A DNA stretch of 64,000 nt, taken from positions 7,405,454 to 7,469,453 of the forward strand of contig OU696572.1 of NCBI GenBank assembly GCA_916048095.2, read 5' to 3'. The translations under genes were made by a program, and so were the position numbers. This stretch comes from Sacculina carcini (taxonomy: Eukaryota; Arthropoda; Thecostraca; Sacculinidae). Below are positions 54,829-63,903 of the stretch, one piece after another; position 1 is the stretch's first letter, and each line of letters starts with the position of its first letter. The notes under the pieces are model-generated. The model made no database searches. It saw only the letters and a list, made by a program, of their open reading frames with translations, and was not told the DNA's origin.

Positions 54829-55917
54829 CAACGCCACCTAGACTACAGGCCCTTCCACGAAAGTATGACGTCATCTCTACGTCACAGTGGTTCGTGAATT
54901 GTTTCAACTGTCAGTCAATTCAGTTGCACTGTAGCGAGCGCACGTGGTTAGTGCTCTCGTGTGTTTAGTGTTTTATCGCGTGCTATTATTGGCGATAATT
55001 GACGTGTTTAGTGAGTTTTACTTCAGTGTGGCTTAGAGTGAAGTGCGAATTTGTCAAATTTCGTGTCAAGTGTGATTTTCGCATCCATTTTGTGATCCTC
55101 ACTCGGATGATTCTGCATGTCATCATCCTGGACATTTTGCTGCGGTCAGAGGTTTGGTTACGTTCATAGGTTCAGTAAAATATGCACATCTGATCGTTTC
55201 TCATGTGGTTTTGGCTTCGTTAAACATGTCTTATATATATTTGCATACTATCATAGTTATATATCAACAGAGGTGAACACCGTTTAGCTGTTTAGCTTTG
55301 GAGCTGCTTGTGTTTCGCTTTTCGTCTAAATTTATTGTTTAATGTTAGGTTATTGATTATGCAATATTTATATTAGTGATGCTTGAAACTCGTTAGCGAC
55401 AATATGTAACAGAAATCATTTCAGATCTCGAGTAGTTCAGTGGCTAAGGCGCTGAAATCTTGCGTCAGAGGCTCGCGGTTCGAATCTTGTCCCGCGCGCG
55501 AATTTTAATACCCGCTTGAGTTTACTGGGAGGCATCGCTGTAGATTGGTTCATAGCAGGACGTGCCATATAGTCATAATATGGTACGCGCTTAAAATACC
55601 AATTAATATTTATCATAATAAATAACTGCGGGTAGTATGAAATGTATAGTTTATCACAGATATATTGATGCTTTCTTGTTTGTGTTCATTATGATGTATT
55701 ATCAGGAAATCCATGAAGCTGTGTTTCCGGGTGCAAAAAGGAATGACGACCGATAGTCTAAATTCAGCATGTTCTCATTCCCAGAAGAGCAGGAATTACT
55801 ATAAAGCGTGACATGGAAATATCCAAACACATCGGAGCATCTTCTATTATATTATCATCATAGACATTGTGTGAATCACGATTAAATCAGGTATTGTTTC
55901 AAATTGTCTGTGTTTAT
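54829..55917 (+). mobile_element. P/THAP-like DNA transposon, 5' end (copy 1, truncated by the DIRS-like element)
   Basis: It begins with a terminal inverted repeat (54829-54875: CAACGCCACCTAGACTACAG, then a TATGACGTCATC segment). Its inverse is found at 61552-61598. About 1.09 kb is shared with 59455-60542, which leads into a P-like transposase remnant, so this is the 5' non-coding part of the same family. At about 55917 the homology stops at the DIRS-like element. No transposase sequence remains in this copy. It is inserted in the repeat array. Confidence 0.8.
55426..55500 (+). other. tRNA-like segment with Pol III A and B boxes, in P-like copy 1
   Basis: A box TAGTTCAGTGG (55433-55443) and B box GGTTCGAATCT (55477-55487) have tRNA spacing. 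A GGCTAAGGC D-arm and an anticodon-like arm (CTGA...TCAG with loop ATCTTGC) are visible. The T-arm and acceptor do not pair, so it is a tRNA-derived, SINE-head-like sequence rather than a tRNA gene. Confidence 0.7.
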
Positions 55918-56226
55918 TATTTTAGCTATCCCTTTATTGATCACTGGTTTGCACCACGCAGGGCACATCACACATAGCATACACAGCGATACATGTACAT
56001 GTGCGGCAGAGGCGTCACATACCCTGTACCACACACTAATGAATACACATTTGAACACATAAACAATCCGGGGGCCGGTGAGTCCCGGGGAACCGTTGCC
56101 CTCACCGGCCCGACATACATAAACATACAATATACAATAATCATGACAATTGTACAATAATCAAGCCCGCAGCAGCCCAGGTTCCGGAAAAAGCCGTAGG
56201 GCTGGAGCTGCTGCGGGGGACGCGAT

Positions 56227-58327
56227 TCAAGCAGCACACGTGACTAGCTCCGATCCTCGTGTCGTCCAGGAGCAGCCGCGCAAGCCGCCGGCTTGCGGTC
56301 TGTACGCACACCCGGCTTCTACCCGACTGACGGCCCTCCACTGCTCGTGCAGTGGCGGGAAACGGCCAAAATGGCCGCTTCCACCGCATGGTCGCGATGG
56401 GCCGTCAGCCGGGTTGATGTTTGTTGGGATGTACATTAGACGATACGGAGATTGTCGTACGTGGCGCAGGAACAGAGGCGTCCATGCCAAAGGCAGGCGC
56501 CGACGTGCCAAGTTGTAGGCTACCCCCACATTGTCCGTCGCAATGAGGGGGCAGCGCGCCCCGGCCCTGTACGCCGCCACCAGCGCGATGAGGGCCGCGC
56601 GCAGCTCGGCCAAGTACATCTGTCGTGCAGAGACGGACAGATGCACGGTGAACCTTCGGTGTCGTGTGGCGATGCCGGTGGCCTCCGTCGAAGCATCGCT
56701 GGCGACGATGACATCCACCGGGGGCGGCATGCACAGCGGTTTCGCGTCGCGGAGAATCGGCACCAGCTTTGCCGCCCGTGCTGGGTAATGTAATGTTGTT
56801 GTCACGAGAGCAGTCGGCAGTCTCAGGGCTCGCAGAACAAAGGCCAGGTAGCCCGCGAGCCGCTGACGCCACTCAAAGGGTCGATTCGGCGCGGCGCGCA
56901 GGGCGGTTGCCAGCGCCAGCCGGATGCCGGGCTGCAAGTCGACAGTGGGTGCGCTGCCCAATGTTAGCGCGAATCCCAGGAAAGCAATGCTCTGAGTCGG
57001 CTGCCACACACATTTCGAGGGCTTGACCGCCACCCCCATGTCGCGGAGGAACTCCTCGACGCGTACCAATTGGGGGGGGCGGTCCAAGCACCAAGAAGTC
57101 ATCCAGGTAGGGGAGCACCCGTACCGGCGCACACGCTCGCTCGATGGCCGAGGCCAGTGAGCGGCTGACAGTTTGCATGAGCGCCGGCGCGGTGCTCAAC
57201 CCCATGGGCAGCCGTGTCCACTCGAAGAGGTGACCGCGGTACGAGACGCGCAGCAGAGCGGCCAGGCCCCCGTGGATGGGCAGCTGGTAGAAACCATGCC
57301 GCAGATCAAATTTTACAGCATGCCACGAGGGCCGGCCATGTACCGCAGTCAGGACGTCGGCCACCGCCGGCAGCTTCATCGTGAAGCGCGGCAGGTGCGC
57401 GGTCAACGGGCTAAGGTCATACAACACCCGACACGTGCCGTCGTCCTTCGGGATGGTAAACAACCGGAAGACCGGCCCGTGCCGGTCGTGAACCTCTCGC
57501 AAGATGCCACTGGACGTGAGAGCCGCCATGACTCGGTCCATCGTGTGTGTGGCACGCGTCACATGCCAGTGGTGACGTTGGCTGGCCGGAATTCTTGTCC
57601 GCAGGCCGGTCTGCAGCATTCGCTGCACCTGCCTGGTGTGTCGCGGGTCCGGCGGCATGGTGTGAAGTTCGTCAAAATTCGGCGGTTGAATGTCGCCAGC
57701 GGACGATGTCTCGCTGGTCGGCGTATTGAGAAACGCCAGCAGGCTCGGCGGCTCGCCCGAGTCGGTCGCTGCCTCAGAGGAGTCTCGGACCGATCTCGGG
57801 GGCCTAGTCCGGCCGCGGCTGTGTTGTGGCTCGTCGATGGAGCTGGTCGAGTTCTCGGAGGATGTGCCGTCGTGGTCAGGCTCGTCCAGGATATCCCAGG
57901 GCGCTGACATCGACCGCCACCATGCTGGGTCGTCGGCTTCGCTGTCCAGAGCGTCCTCCGGGCCGGTGTCGGGCAGTTCGAGGGCCTCCAGCGCTTCCGC
58001 CGCCGCCGTGACGTCCTCCAGGCCCAAGGGGTCGTCGACGACGTCGGCGACCCAACTGGGGACGTCCAGCGGAGGCGGTGGCCGGGCCGGCGGGTGCACG
58101 GTCACCAGATGTGGCGACCGGAGCAGCTCCACGTCGGGGAGCGCTGAGTGGGGGACTTGCTCGGCTCGTTGTGCACCCGCCAGGAGCAAGTCCCACACGC
58201 CGTCCTCACTGGCGAGGGCGCGCGCGAGCGCGTCGGCCTCGCCCGGGTTGGCCCGATCCGGCGCTTCCGCGAGCCCCACGGCTTGGTCCTGCGGGGGCTC
58301 CAGCGGCAGAGGAGCGGCGTGGCGCAT
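56227..58327 (-). CDS. DIRS-like element, RT and RNase H region
   Basis: Minus strand, high to low. An acidic, proline-rich N-terminal part of about 200 residues has no recognised fold. RT follows, with VMAALTSSGILREVHDRHG, VLYDLSPLTAH, FDLRHGFYQLPIH, TRLPMGLSTAPALMQ and YLDDFLVLG, then IAFLGFALTLGS (primer grip). RNase H follows with IVASDASTEATG, YLAELRAALIAL, LIATDNVGVAYNL and MYIPTNINPADGPSRP. The LIaTDN...NPAD.PSR ending is shared by DIRS elements and by hepadnavirus polymerases. No domain is recognised after RNase H. Fossil region with a few breaks. Confidence 0.8.
56298..56387 (-). repeat. 90-bp direct repeat of DIRS-like element, inner copy
   Basis: Exact match to 58970-59059; lies just after the RNase H motif. 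Confidence 0.93.
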
Positions 58328-58910
58328 GGCTACGTTCCTTGACGACGTCGGGCGGAACGGGCAGCTGGAGGCCTTGGATCTCCTGCACTCGGGAGGATTG
58401 CCTGGCCGCGTCCCACCCGAGCAATGCTGCAGTTAGGACCGTCTCAAGGCGTCGCTTGAAGAAGTGACGGTCCGCGTCGTCAAGGTGTTCGTAGTAGCGA
58501 CTGATGAGGAGCAAACACTCAATTTCCGTAATGTCGCGGCTACTCAGCTTGTAGCGGTTGTCCCGCAAGTGGGCCTTGAGGCGACGAGTCCACCCTTGGA
58601 ATACCTCGTCCGTTGGCAGTGTGGACGCAAGACTGACCACGTCGTCGTCTTTGCAGTCGCTCTCAGCGTCGTCGTCAGTGAAGGCCACCATCTTGGCGAG
58701 CGACGGAGTGGTGCCCACTGCGGTATCCTGCGTAATGCGGGCAGCCTGTAATTCCTCGACAGCTTTGAAGAGAGGCTGGGCCCACAACGGCGCTTTATGG
58801 GGTTTGCTAATGCGCCGCGGATGTTGGGGTGTAGATAAGTGGAGAACCGGTCCCTGCAACTCGGCCTGGGTGTCAGCCGTGGGCGTACCAGATGTTTCTT
58901 GCGTCGCCAT
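58206..58910 (-). CDS. DIRS-like element, leader (gag-like) protein
   Basis: Minus-strand frame starting MATQETSGTPTADTQAEL at 58910. A helical, acidic middle (FTDDDAESDCKDDDVV, DEVFQGWTRRLKAHLRDNRYKL, ITEIECLLLISRYYEHLDDADRHFFKRRLETVL) is followed by a basic, Arg/Pro/Gly-rich tail. There is no zinc knuckle. Position before RT and the basic tail suggest a nucleic-acid-binding gag analogue, but I know of no named family. Fossil part. Confidence 0.6.
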   Translation of the reverse strand: MATQETSGTPTADTQAELQGPVLHLSTPQHPRRISKPHKAPLWAQPLFKAVEELQAARITQDTAVGTTPSLAKMVAFTDDDAESDCKDDDVVSLASTLPTDEVFQGWTRRLKAHLRDNRYKLSSRDITEIECLLLISRYYEHLDDADRHFFKRRLETVLTAALLGWDAARQSSRVQEIQGLQLPVPPDVVKERSHAPRRSSAAGAPAGPSRGARGSAGSGQPGRGRRARARPRQ

Positions 58911-58969
58911 TGACTAGGATAGTAGACGAAATGGCGGAGAGGCGCTACAAACTATGTGCACCTACTCAC

Positions 58970-59059
58970 GTCTGTACGCACACCCGGCTTCTACCCGACT
59001 GACGGCCCTCCACTGCTCGTGCAGTGGCGGGAAACGGCCAAAATGGCCGCTTCCACCGC
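58970..59059 (-). repeat. 90-bp direct repeat of DIRS-like element, terminal copy
   Basis: Exact match to 56298-56387, 60 bp upstream of the leader-protein ATG. Sequence identity ends abruptly at 59059, which marks the probable 5' terminus. It contains the inverted repeat CACTGCTCGTGCAGTG and AAACGGCCAAAATGGCCGCTT. Confidence 0.93.
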
Positions 59060-59144
59060 TGATACTGTTTGAACAATCAGAATAGATCTAAATCCGATAT
59101 GGAACGGTGACGCATCAAATGATTCATACCAATGAAACCTAGAC

Positions 59145-59454
59145 CAGTGCTTCTCAAACTATCTGATGTGGCGGACCGGCAGGGTTATTTTTCAATGTGT
59201 CAGGGACCGGCAAGTGAAGCAATATTCAGTAAATAGTAATAGTAATATTCATATATTAATAATAATAGTAGAATAATAGTAATATTCATATATACAGGAA
59301 AAATATAATGAATACATAATAAAAGTAAGTTGACATTTCACCGTGGCATGGAGTTTGACTACTGTTTCTTTCTTTTCTGGAAAATCTCCACGTACCGGTA
59401 GACGATGGCTCGCGTACCGTCACCGGTACGCGTACCACACTTTGAGTAGCACTG
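59145..59454. mobile_element. hAT MITE, 310 bp, TSD ACCTAGAC
   Basis: Ends CAGTGCTTCTCAAACT and (inverted) CAGTGCTACTCAAAGT. ACCTAGAC flanks it at 59137-59144 and 59455-59462. The target lies inside the left TIR of the P-like transposon, so the MITE is the younger insertion. GC-rich GTGGCGGACCGG near the left end is typical of this hAT group. No coding sequence. Confidence 0.94.
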
Positions 59455-60044
59455 ACCTAGACTAAAGGCCCTTCCAAGAAAGTATGACGTCATCGCCACG
59501 TCACAGTGCACTGGCGATTGTTTCAACTTTCAGTCAATGCAGTTGAACTGTAGCGAGCGCACGTGGTTAGTGTTCTCGTGTGTTTAGTGTTTTCTCGCGT
59601 TATATTCTTGGCGATAATTGACGTGTTTAGTGATTTTCACTTCAGTGTGGTTTAGAGTGAAGTGCGAATTTGTCAGATTTCGTGTCAAGTGTGATTTGCG
59701 CAGTCATTTTGTGATCCTCACTCGGATGATTCTGCATATCATCATACTGGACATTTTGCTGCGGTCAGAGGTTTGTTTACGTTCATATGTTCAGTAAAAT
59801 ATGCACACCTGCTCGTTTCTCAGGTGGTCTTGGCTTCGTTAAATATGTCTTATATGTATTTGCATACCATCATAGTTATAAATCAACAGAGGTGAACACT
59901 GTTTAGCTGTTTAGCTTTGGAGCTGCTAGTGTTTCGCTTTTCGTCTAAATTGATTGTTTAAAATTAGGTTATTGATTATGCAATATTTATATTAGTGATG
60001 CTTGAAACCCATTAGCGAAAATATATAACAGAAATCATTTCAGA

Positions 60045-60120
60045 TCTCGAGTAGTTAAGTGGCTAAGGCGCTGAAATCTTGCGTCAGAGACTCGCGGTTC
60101 GAATCTTGGCCCGCGCGCAA
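60045..60120 (+). other. tRNA-like segment with Pol III A and B boxes, in P-like copy 2
   Basis: A box TAGTTAAGTGG (60052-60062) and B box GGTTCGAATCT (60096-60106). Same arrangement as at 55426-55500 with a few substitutions. Confidence 0.7.
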
Positions 60121-60545
60121 ATTTTAATACCAGCTTCAGTTTACTAGGAGGCATCGCTGTAGATTGGTTCACAGTGTCATATAGTCACAGTATCGTGAGC
60201 GCTTAAAATACCAATTAATATTTATCATAATAAATAATTTCAGCAATAACTGCAGGTAGTATGAAAGGTATAGTTCATCACAGATATATTGATGCTTCCT
60301 TGTTTGTGTTCATTATGATGTATTATCAGGAAATTCCTGAAGCTGTGTTCCGGGGTGCAAAAAGAATAACGACCGAAAGTCGAAATTCAGCATGTTCTCA
60401 TTCCCAGAAAAGCAAGAATTACTATATAGCGTGTCATGGAAATATCCAAACACACCGCAGCATCTTCAATCATATTAGCATCATAGAGATTGTGTGAATC
60501 ACGATTAAATCAGGTATTGTTTCAAATTGTTTGTGTTTTATGGAG

Positions 60546-61030
60546 AATAGACACAAAATCCAGTGTGCTAATGCTCGAATTTATTGATCGTCGTACAGTA
60601 CGGTACAAAATATTAAACTTGTGCTGAATGTTAGGAGTGATTTTGCGGTGTTGGCTCTAAGATCAATGGGTGCAAAAAATAATCCTGGTTTCTCTGAAGA
60701 TACTGCTCAATATATTTAAATAATTTTGCGTTGGTGGACTATTTGTAATGTAATGACACCGTATAAAGACTCCAGGTTGAGAAATGCTTATTCTCATCCG
60801 TTGACTGATGCAGCTATGGATGCCAGGCATTTGTTTTTGGAGCGTTTAGTGATTTGGTTGGATGGATGAATGTCAGACAGGAATACGGTCGGTTCAACTA
60901 GTCATTTTGGCTGCTTATCACACATCACATATCACACAACATATGCGCTCTGTGAGATCACGAAGTATTGTGCCAATGAGCTGGGATTGTCGTGCATTAT
61001 CACATCGAATAATATATATTTATATTGATT
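60546..61030 (+). pseudogene. P/THAP-type transposase remnant (C-terminal half)
   Basis: One frame reads LNVRSDFAVLALRSMGAKN, then RWWTICNVMTPYKDSRLRN, ARHLFLERLVIWLDG and ITYHTTYALCEITKYCANELG. This is the conserved C-terminal stretch of P-element/THAP9-type transposases (compare the family pattern f...d..N.rtp.k..r..dp, hhTt.AL.el..Ycl.eLgf). In-frame stops at about 60718 (TAA) and 60869 (TGA), and loss of the THAP DNA-binding domain and the catalytic N-terminal part, show it is dead. It lies between the two terminal inverted repeats of the element, which supports the family assignment. Confidence 0.72.
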
Positions 61031-61551
61031 TCATCAGGCAATATTGATTTTATCACTTCAGACAATATTGATTTGAAATATTCAATGTGTTCCGCGGAAT
61101 ACTTTCGTTATATTTTTAAAGATGTTGCTGAACGTCTCATCTTTCGTATATGTGACGCTGATATTTCACGTTCTCATCATACAGTGATCGTATGTTGCAG
61201 GTTATTGTTGTTAATATTGCTATTCTCAAAAACAGGATTGTGATTCATATAAAAAGATTTTGGCTGCGCGAAGTGAAACCATGTTGTGACAGACATTCAT
61301 CTACATTTAATTAGAGAGAAATTGAAGCGAAACGTTCCACATTGTCTCGTGTATAGTGGTTGCATGTTTGTGTTGTGACTTTTTTATGCCTGTGTGGTTT
61401 TATAATATATTCAGTTATTCCATTTGCAATTGTATTTGAAGCTTTGTATATTGGGCACATGATTTTCTAGTCAGTTGAACCGGAATGCCAGTCAAACACC
61501 CGCATTAACACATAGCAACGCGTATCGCCCGTACGAGTTAATCACCAGAAT
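61031..61551. other. 3' non-coding part of the P-like transposon
   Basis: AT-rich, no recognised coding sequence. It may include unrecognisable transposase C-terminus before the right TIR at 61552. Confidence 0.5.
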
Positions 61552-61596
61552 CGATGACGGCATACTTCCGTGAAACGGCCTGTATCTAGGTGGCGT

Positions 61597-62207
61597 TGTC
61601 ACGGATCTAGTACGGTATAGTCGAACAGTCTGTGTGAAAACCGGCCATCCTGCCACAACCAGTACAATAATAATTATAATAATATGTGCTTATAAGGCGC
61701 CAACTTAGCACAAGTCTCTGCAAAACGCATTTTGTGAAGCATGTAGCACACATACGCACAAACATACACACATAAATACATGCATACACATACATGCAGT
61801 GCAATATACAGCACAACCGAACGAAACTATGTACTGAGGCAAATATACTATGATCGAAGATATTAGAAACACGATCAATGTTCTTTTGGTGTACAGTAGT
61901 AGTGAGGTGTTTTCTTAAAACAAAGAAATAATTTGTGTTTGATCATTGTTCTAATTTACCTTGTCCCACAAGTAACACACCCAGTAAAAGTACACACTGA
62001 TATTGTCCAGTACACGTCACAGGCAGCGTACATCAATACTACCCGAACACAACTACCACATGTCAATGTCACACCACTAGCACACGCGCATACACACATT
62101 CAGTCAGCACATACACACAGTCAGTCAGCACACACACACAGTTAGTGTAGCTGGGTCATAATCGCAGGAGCGCACTCCGTAACGCGTAGGGGAGCTAACT
62201 CCCAACA
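61597..62207 (-). repeat. Element H 3' LTR (limits inferred)
   Basis: TG...CA ends. It contains CA-rich tracts and a cagtcagtcagcacacacaca repeat at about 62100-62140. Its low-coordinate edge coincides with the end of the P-like transposon. Confidence 0.65.
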
Positions 62208-62223
62208 CCTCCCCCATCAGAAC

Positions 62224-63318
62224 TCATATCTCCTCAATGAGTCTGGCTGGTCGGCGGCGTGTTCTCGCTGATCTTCTGAGGGCCGGCTCATCAGGAATTA
62301 CCTGATCAGTAACGTCCGACTGGTCTCGTTTCGGAGAACTACCTCTCTCGGGTGATGCAGTCTTGCTATCGGCAGACGAAGCTGGCTCAGTGCCCAGGTG
62401 TCCATTTTGCTGAGGCGGTTTTGCGTGAGCGAACCGTCGTCTGATGAAGCGTCTGTTGCGACATAATACTCTGCCGCTCGTCATTCGAATGAGGTATTTC
62501 CGATTTGGATTTACCGCAACAATAACCCCGTACCGAGACCATTGCTTTGTAACGGGGTCTTGAACAGCAATTTGGTTGCCAATTGACAGTCCATGTAGAT
62601 CACGCGATGTCTGATTGTAACGCCGAATCGTCGGAGATGGTGTGCTATCGGCCACGTCAGCGATGGTTTGCCACTTCTGGCTGAAGGCTCGTCGATGTGC
62701 CGGGAGGCTGTCTTGTATTGGTCGTCCAAATAATACTTGAGCAGGAGAAAGTCCATTTGCTCCTGGTGTATTGCGATATTGCAATATAGCGCGCGTCCAC
62801 TGCTCTCGATCCAAAGTTTTGCCGCGTCGGCACCAACACTTTACAATGATTTTCTTTAGGCTTTTCACACCAGCTTCCGCCCTCCCATTCGATTGAGGAT
62901 AGTTGGGCGACGAATATCTCAGCTCCACATCCCAGCGTCGCAGAAAATCACGGAAGACGTTTGATGTGAATTGTGGCCCACCGTCTGAATACCACACATC
63001 TGGTACTCCGGCGAAACAAAACATGTCCTGCAGTATAGAAATCAATCGTCGAGTACTGCTATCGGTGCCCAGCTCTCCAATAGTTGGCCAACCAGAGAAG
63101 TGATCAACCACCACCAAAACGTGTTTCCCACCGTATTCCGCCAAGTCCGCTGACACGACTTGGAAAGGTCTTTCGGGAAGTGCGAATGTGCGAAGTGCGG
63201 TGATTTTTTTCAGCACTTTGGCATCAACATCGCTTGCTGGATGTGAGACCATCGCCTTTGAAGGTTCGCTAGCGACGGGATGTGCCTTCACAGTACCACT
63301 AGCGTCGATCCCGCACAC
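62224..63318 (-). CDS. Element H integrase region
   Basis: A 364-codon minus-strand frame. Integrase core: VSADLAEYGGKHVLVVVDHFSGW, WYSDGGPQFTSNVF and SNGRAEAGVKSLKKI carry the D, D and E positions. The C-terminal part has GLSIGNQIAVQDPVTKQW and RKYLIRMTSGRVLCRNRRFI. The acidic tail ends ALRRSARTRRRPARLIEEI. It closely parallels the integrase of gypsy A (ALQDPTSGRWDRTGVV, WRNRRHLRP), so A and H are related lineages. Fossil part. Confidence 0.88.
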   Translation of the reverse strand: MCGIDASGTVKAHPVASEPSKAMVSHPASDVDAKVLKKITALRTFALPERPFQVVSADLAEYGGKHVLVVVDHFSGWPTIGELGTDSSTRRLISILQDMFCFAGVPDVWYSDGGPQFTSNVFRDFLRRWDVELRYSSPNYPQSNGRAEAGVKSLKKIIVKCWCRRGKTLDREQWTRAILQYRNTPGANGLSPAQVLFGRPIQDSLPAHRRAFSQKWQTIADVADSTPSPTIRRYNQTSRDLHGLSIGNQIAVQDPVTKQWSRYGVIVAVNPNRKYLIRMTSGRVLCRNRRFIRRRFAHAKPPQQNGHLGTEPASSADSKTASPERGSSPKRDQSDVTDQVIPDEPALRRSARTRRRPARLIEEI

Positions 63319-63369
63319 TGTTTGTCTTCGATACTGTTCATGGAGGAAATGAAGAGCACGCGAGGTGCG

Positions 63370-63903
63370 TCATGATAGAATGAGTCCTTGAACTCCAGGC
63401 AGCACATGAAAGACTTCTCGTGCGTTGTGTCGCCCGCAAGAGACGTTTCCTAAAAATGTTCCCAGAGTCTCCACTGCTGATTGATCGGCCAATTTCGGAC
63501 GATTATGAGCCTCAGCTGGAGTTAAATCAGCTGATGTCATGCTCAGTCGATGCAGTATATCGAGTCCAGCTACTGAAATATCAGCTCCGGAATCCGGGAG
63601 TGCCGATACTTTGATGGTCTTGTCGGTTTGTAACGTCACTGTCACCCGTGGTGCATGTTCAGCCGTCGTGCTGGCTATGATGCTCGTGACTTGCATCTGT
63701 GATACACTTTGCGATTGTGTCCTTAAACGCTGGCGACACACTTTCTGAAAATGACCTTTTTTCTTGCAAAAATTGCATGTGGCCTGTCGAGCGGGACTCT
63801 GAGTCATATCAAGATGCCACCTACCGCCACACCACGAACAAGTTTTATGGTGTGGAGTAGCCGAACCCGCTTTGCTGAATCGCTTGTATTTTATTTGAGC
63901 CAC
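63370..63903 (-). CDS. Element H gag C-terminus and protease
   Basis: Minus-strand frame with zinc clusters CSWCGGRWH and CNFCKKKGHFQKVC, then a retropepsin-like active site ALPDSGADISVAG. The gag frame is interrupted or continues differently beyond 63903, where related sequence (AAHSRDAST-like) runs to the window edge. Fossil part. Confidence 0.82.
   Translation of the reverse strand: MAQIKYKRFSKAGSATPHHKTCSWCGGRWHLDMTQSPARQATCNFCKKKGHFQKVCRQRLRTQSQSVSQMQVTSIIASTTAEHAPRVTVTLQTDKTIKVSALPDSGADISVAGLDILHRLSMTSADLTPAEAHNRPKLADQSAVETLGTFLGNVSCGRHNAREVFHVLPGVQGLILS

Larger units (their letters stand above)
55918..59059 (-). mobile_element. DIRS-like retroelement (RT and RNase H), 3.1 kb
   Basis: GC-rich minus-strand element between two P-like ends. 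A gag-like leader protein is followed by an RT/RNase H region whose motifs (LFTIPKDDGTCRVLYDLSPL, VKFDLRHGFYQLPIH, LPYLDDFLVLG, NPADGPSRP) match DIRS-group retroelements rather than gypsy or BEL. An exact 90-bp direct repeat lies at 58970-59059 (its 5' terminus) and 56298-56387. This recalls the split direct repeats of Ngaro/PAT-type DIRS elements, although the second pair of repeats was not found. No tyrosine recombinase or DDE integrase is recognised. A few breaks; fossil. The exact 90-bp repeat suggests it is young. Confidence 0.75.
59129..61598 (+). mobile_element. P/THAP-like DNA transposon, copy 2, both terminal inverted repeats present
   Basis: The left TIR starts at 59129 (CCAATGAAACCTAGAC), is interrupted by a hAT MITE at 59145, and resumes at 59463. 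The right TIR (61552-61598) is the inverse (CAACGCCACCTAGATACAG when reverse-complemented, then TATGCCGTCATC). Roughly 41 of 47 positions agree between the left TIR of copy 1 and this right TIR. Inside are the 1.08-kb 5' region shared with copy 1, a tRNA-like segment and a decayed P-type transposase. Without the MITE the element is about 2.15 kb. No clear 8-bp target duplication; the right end abuts a gypsy LTR. Confidence 0.78.

Noticed and set aside
55426-55500. A functional tRNA gene (anticodon-like CTT)
   Set aside because: The T-arm and acceptor stem do not pair, and the same block occurs in both P-like copies, so it is a tRNA-derived repeat.
55918-56300. Tyrosine recombinase after the RNase H of the DIRS-like element
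   Set aside because: Only about 0.4 kb remains and no R, H-x-x-R and Y motif set is readable on either strand.
61616-61816. Small cysteine-rich antisense ORF near 61607-61816
   Set aside because: Frame through CA-rich LTR sequence of element H; no known motif.
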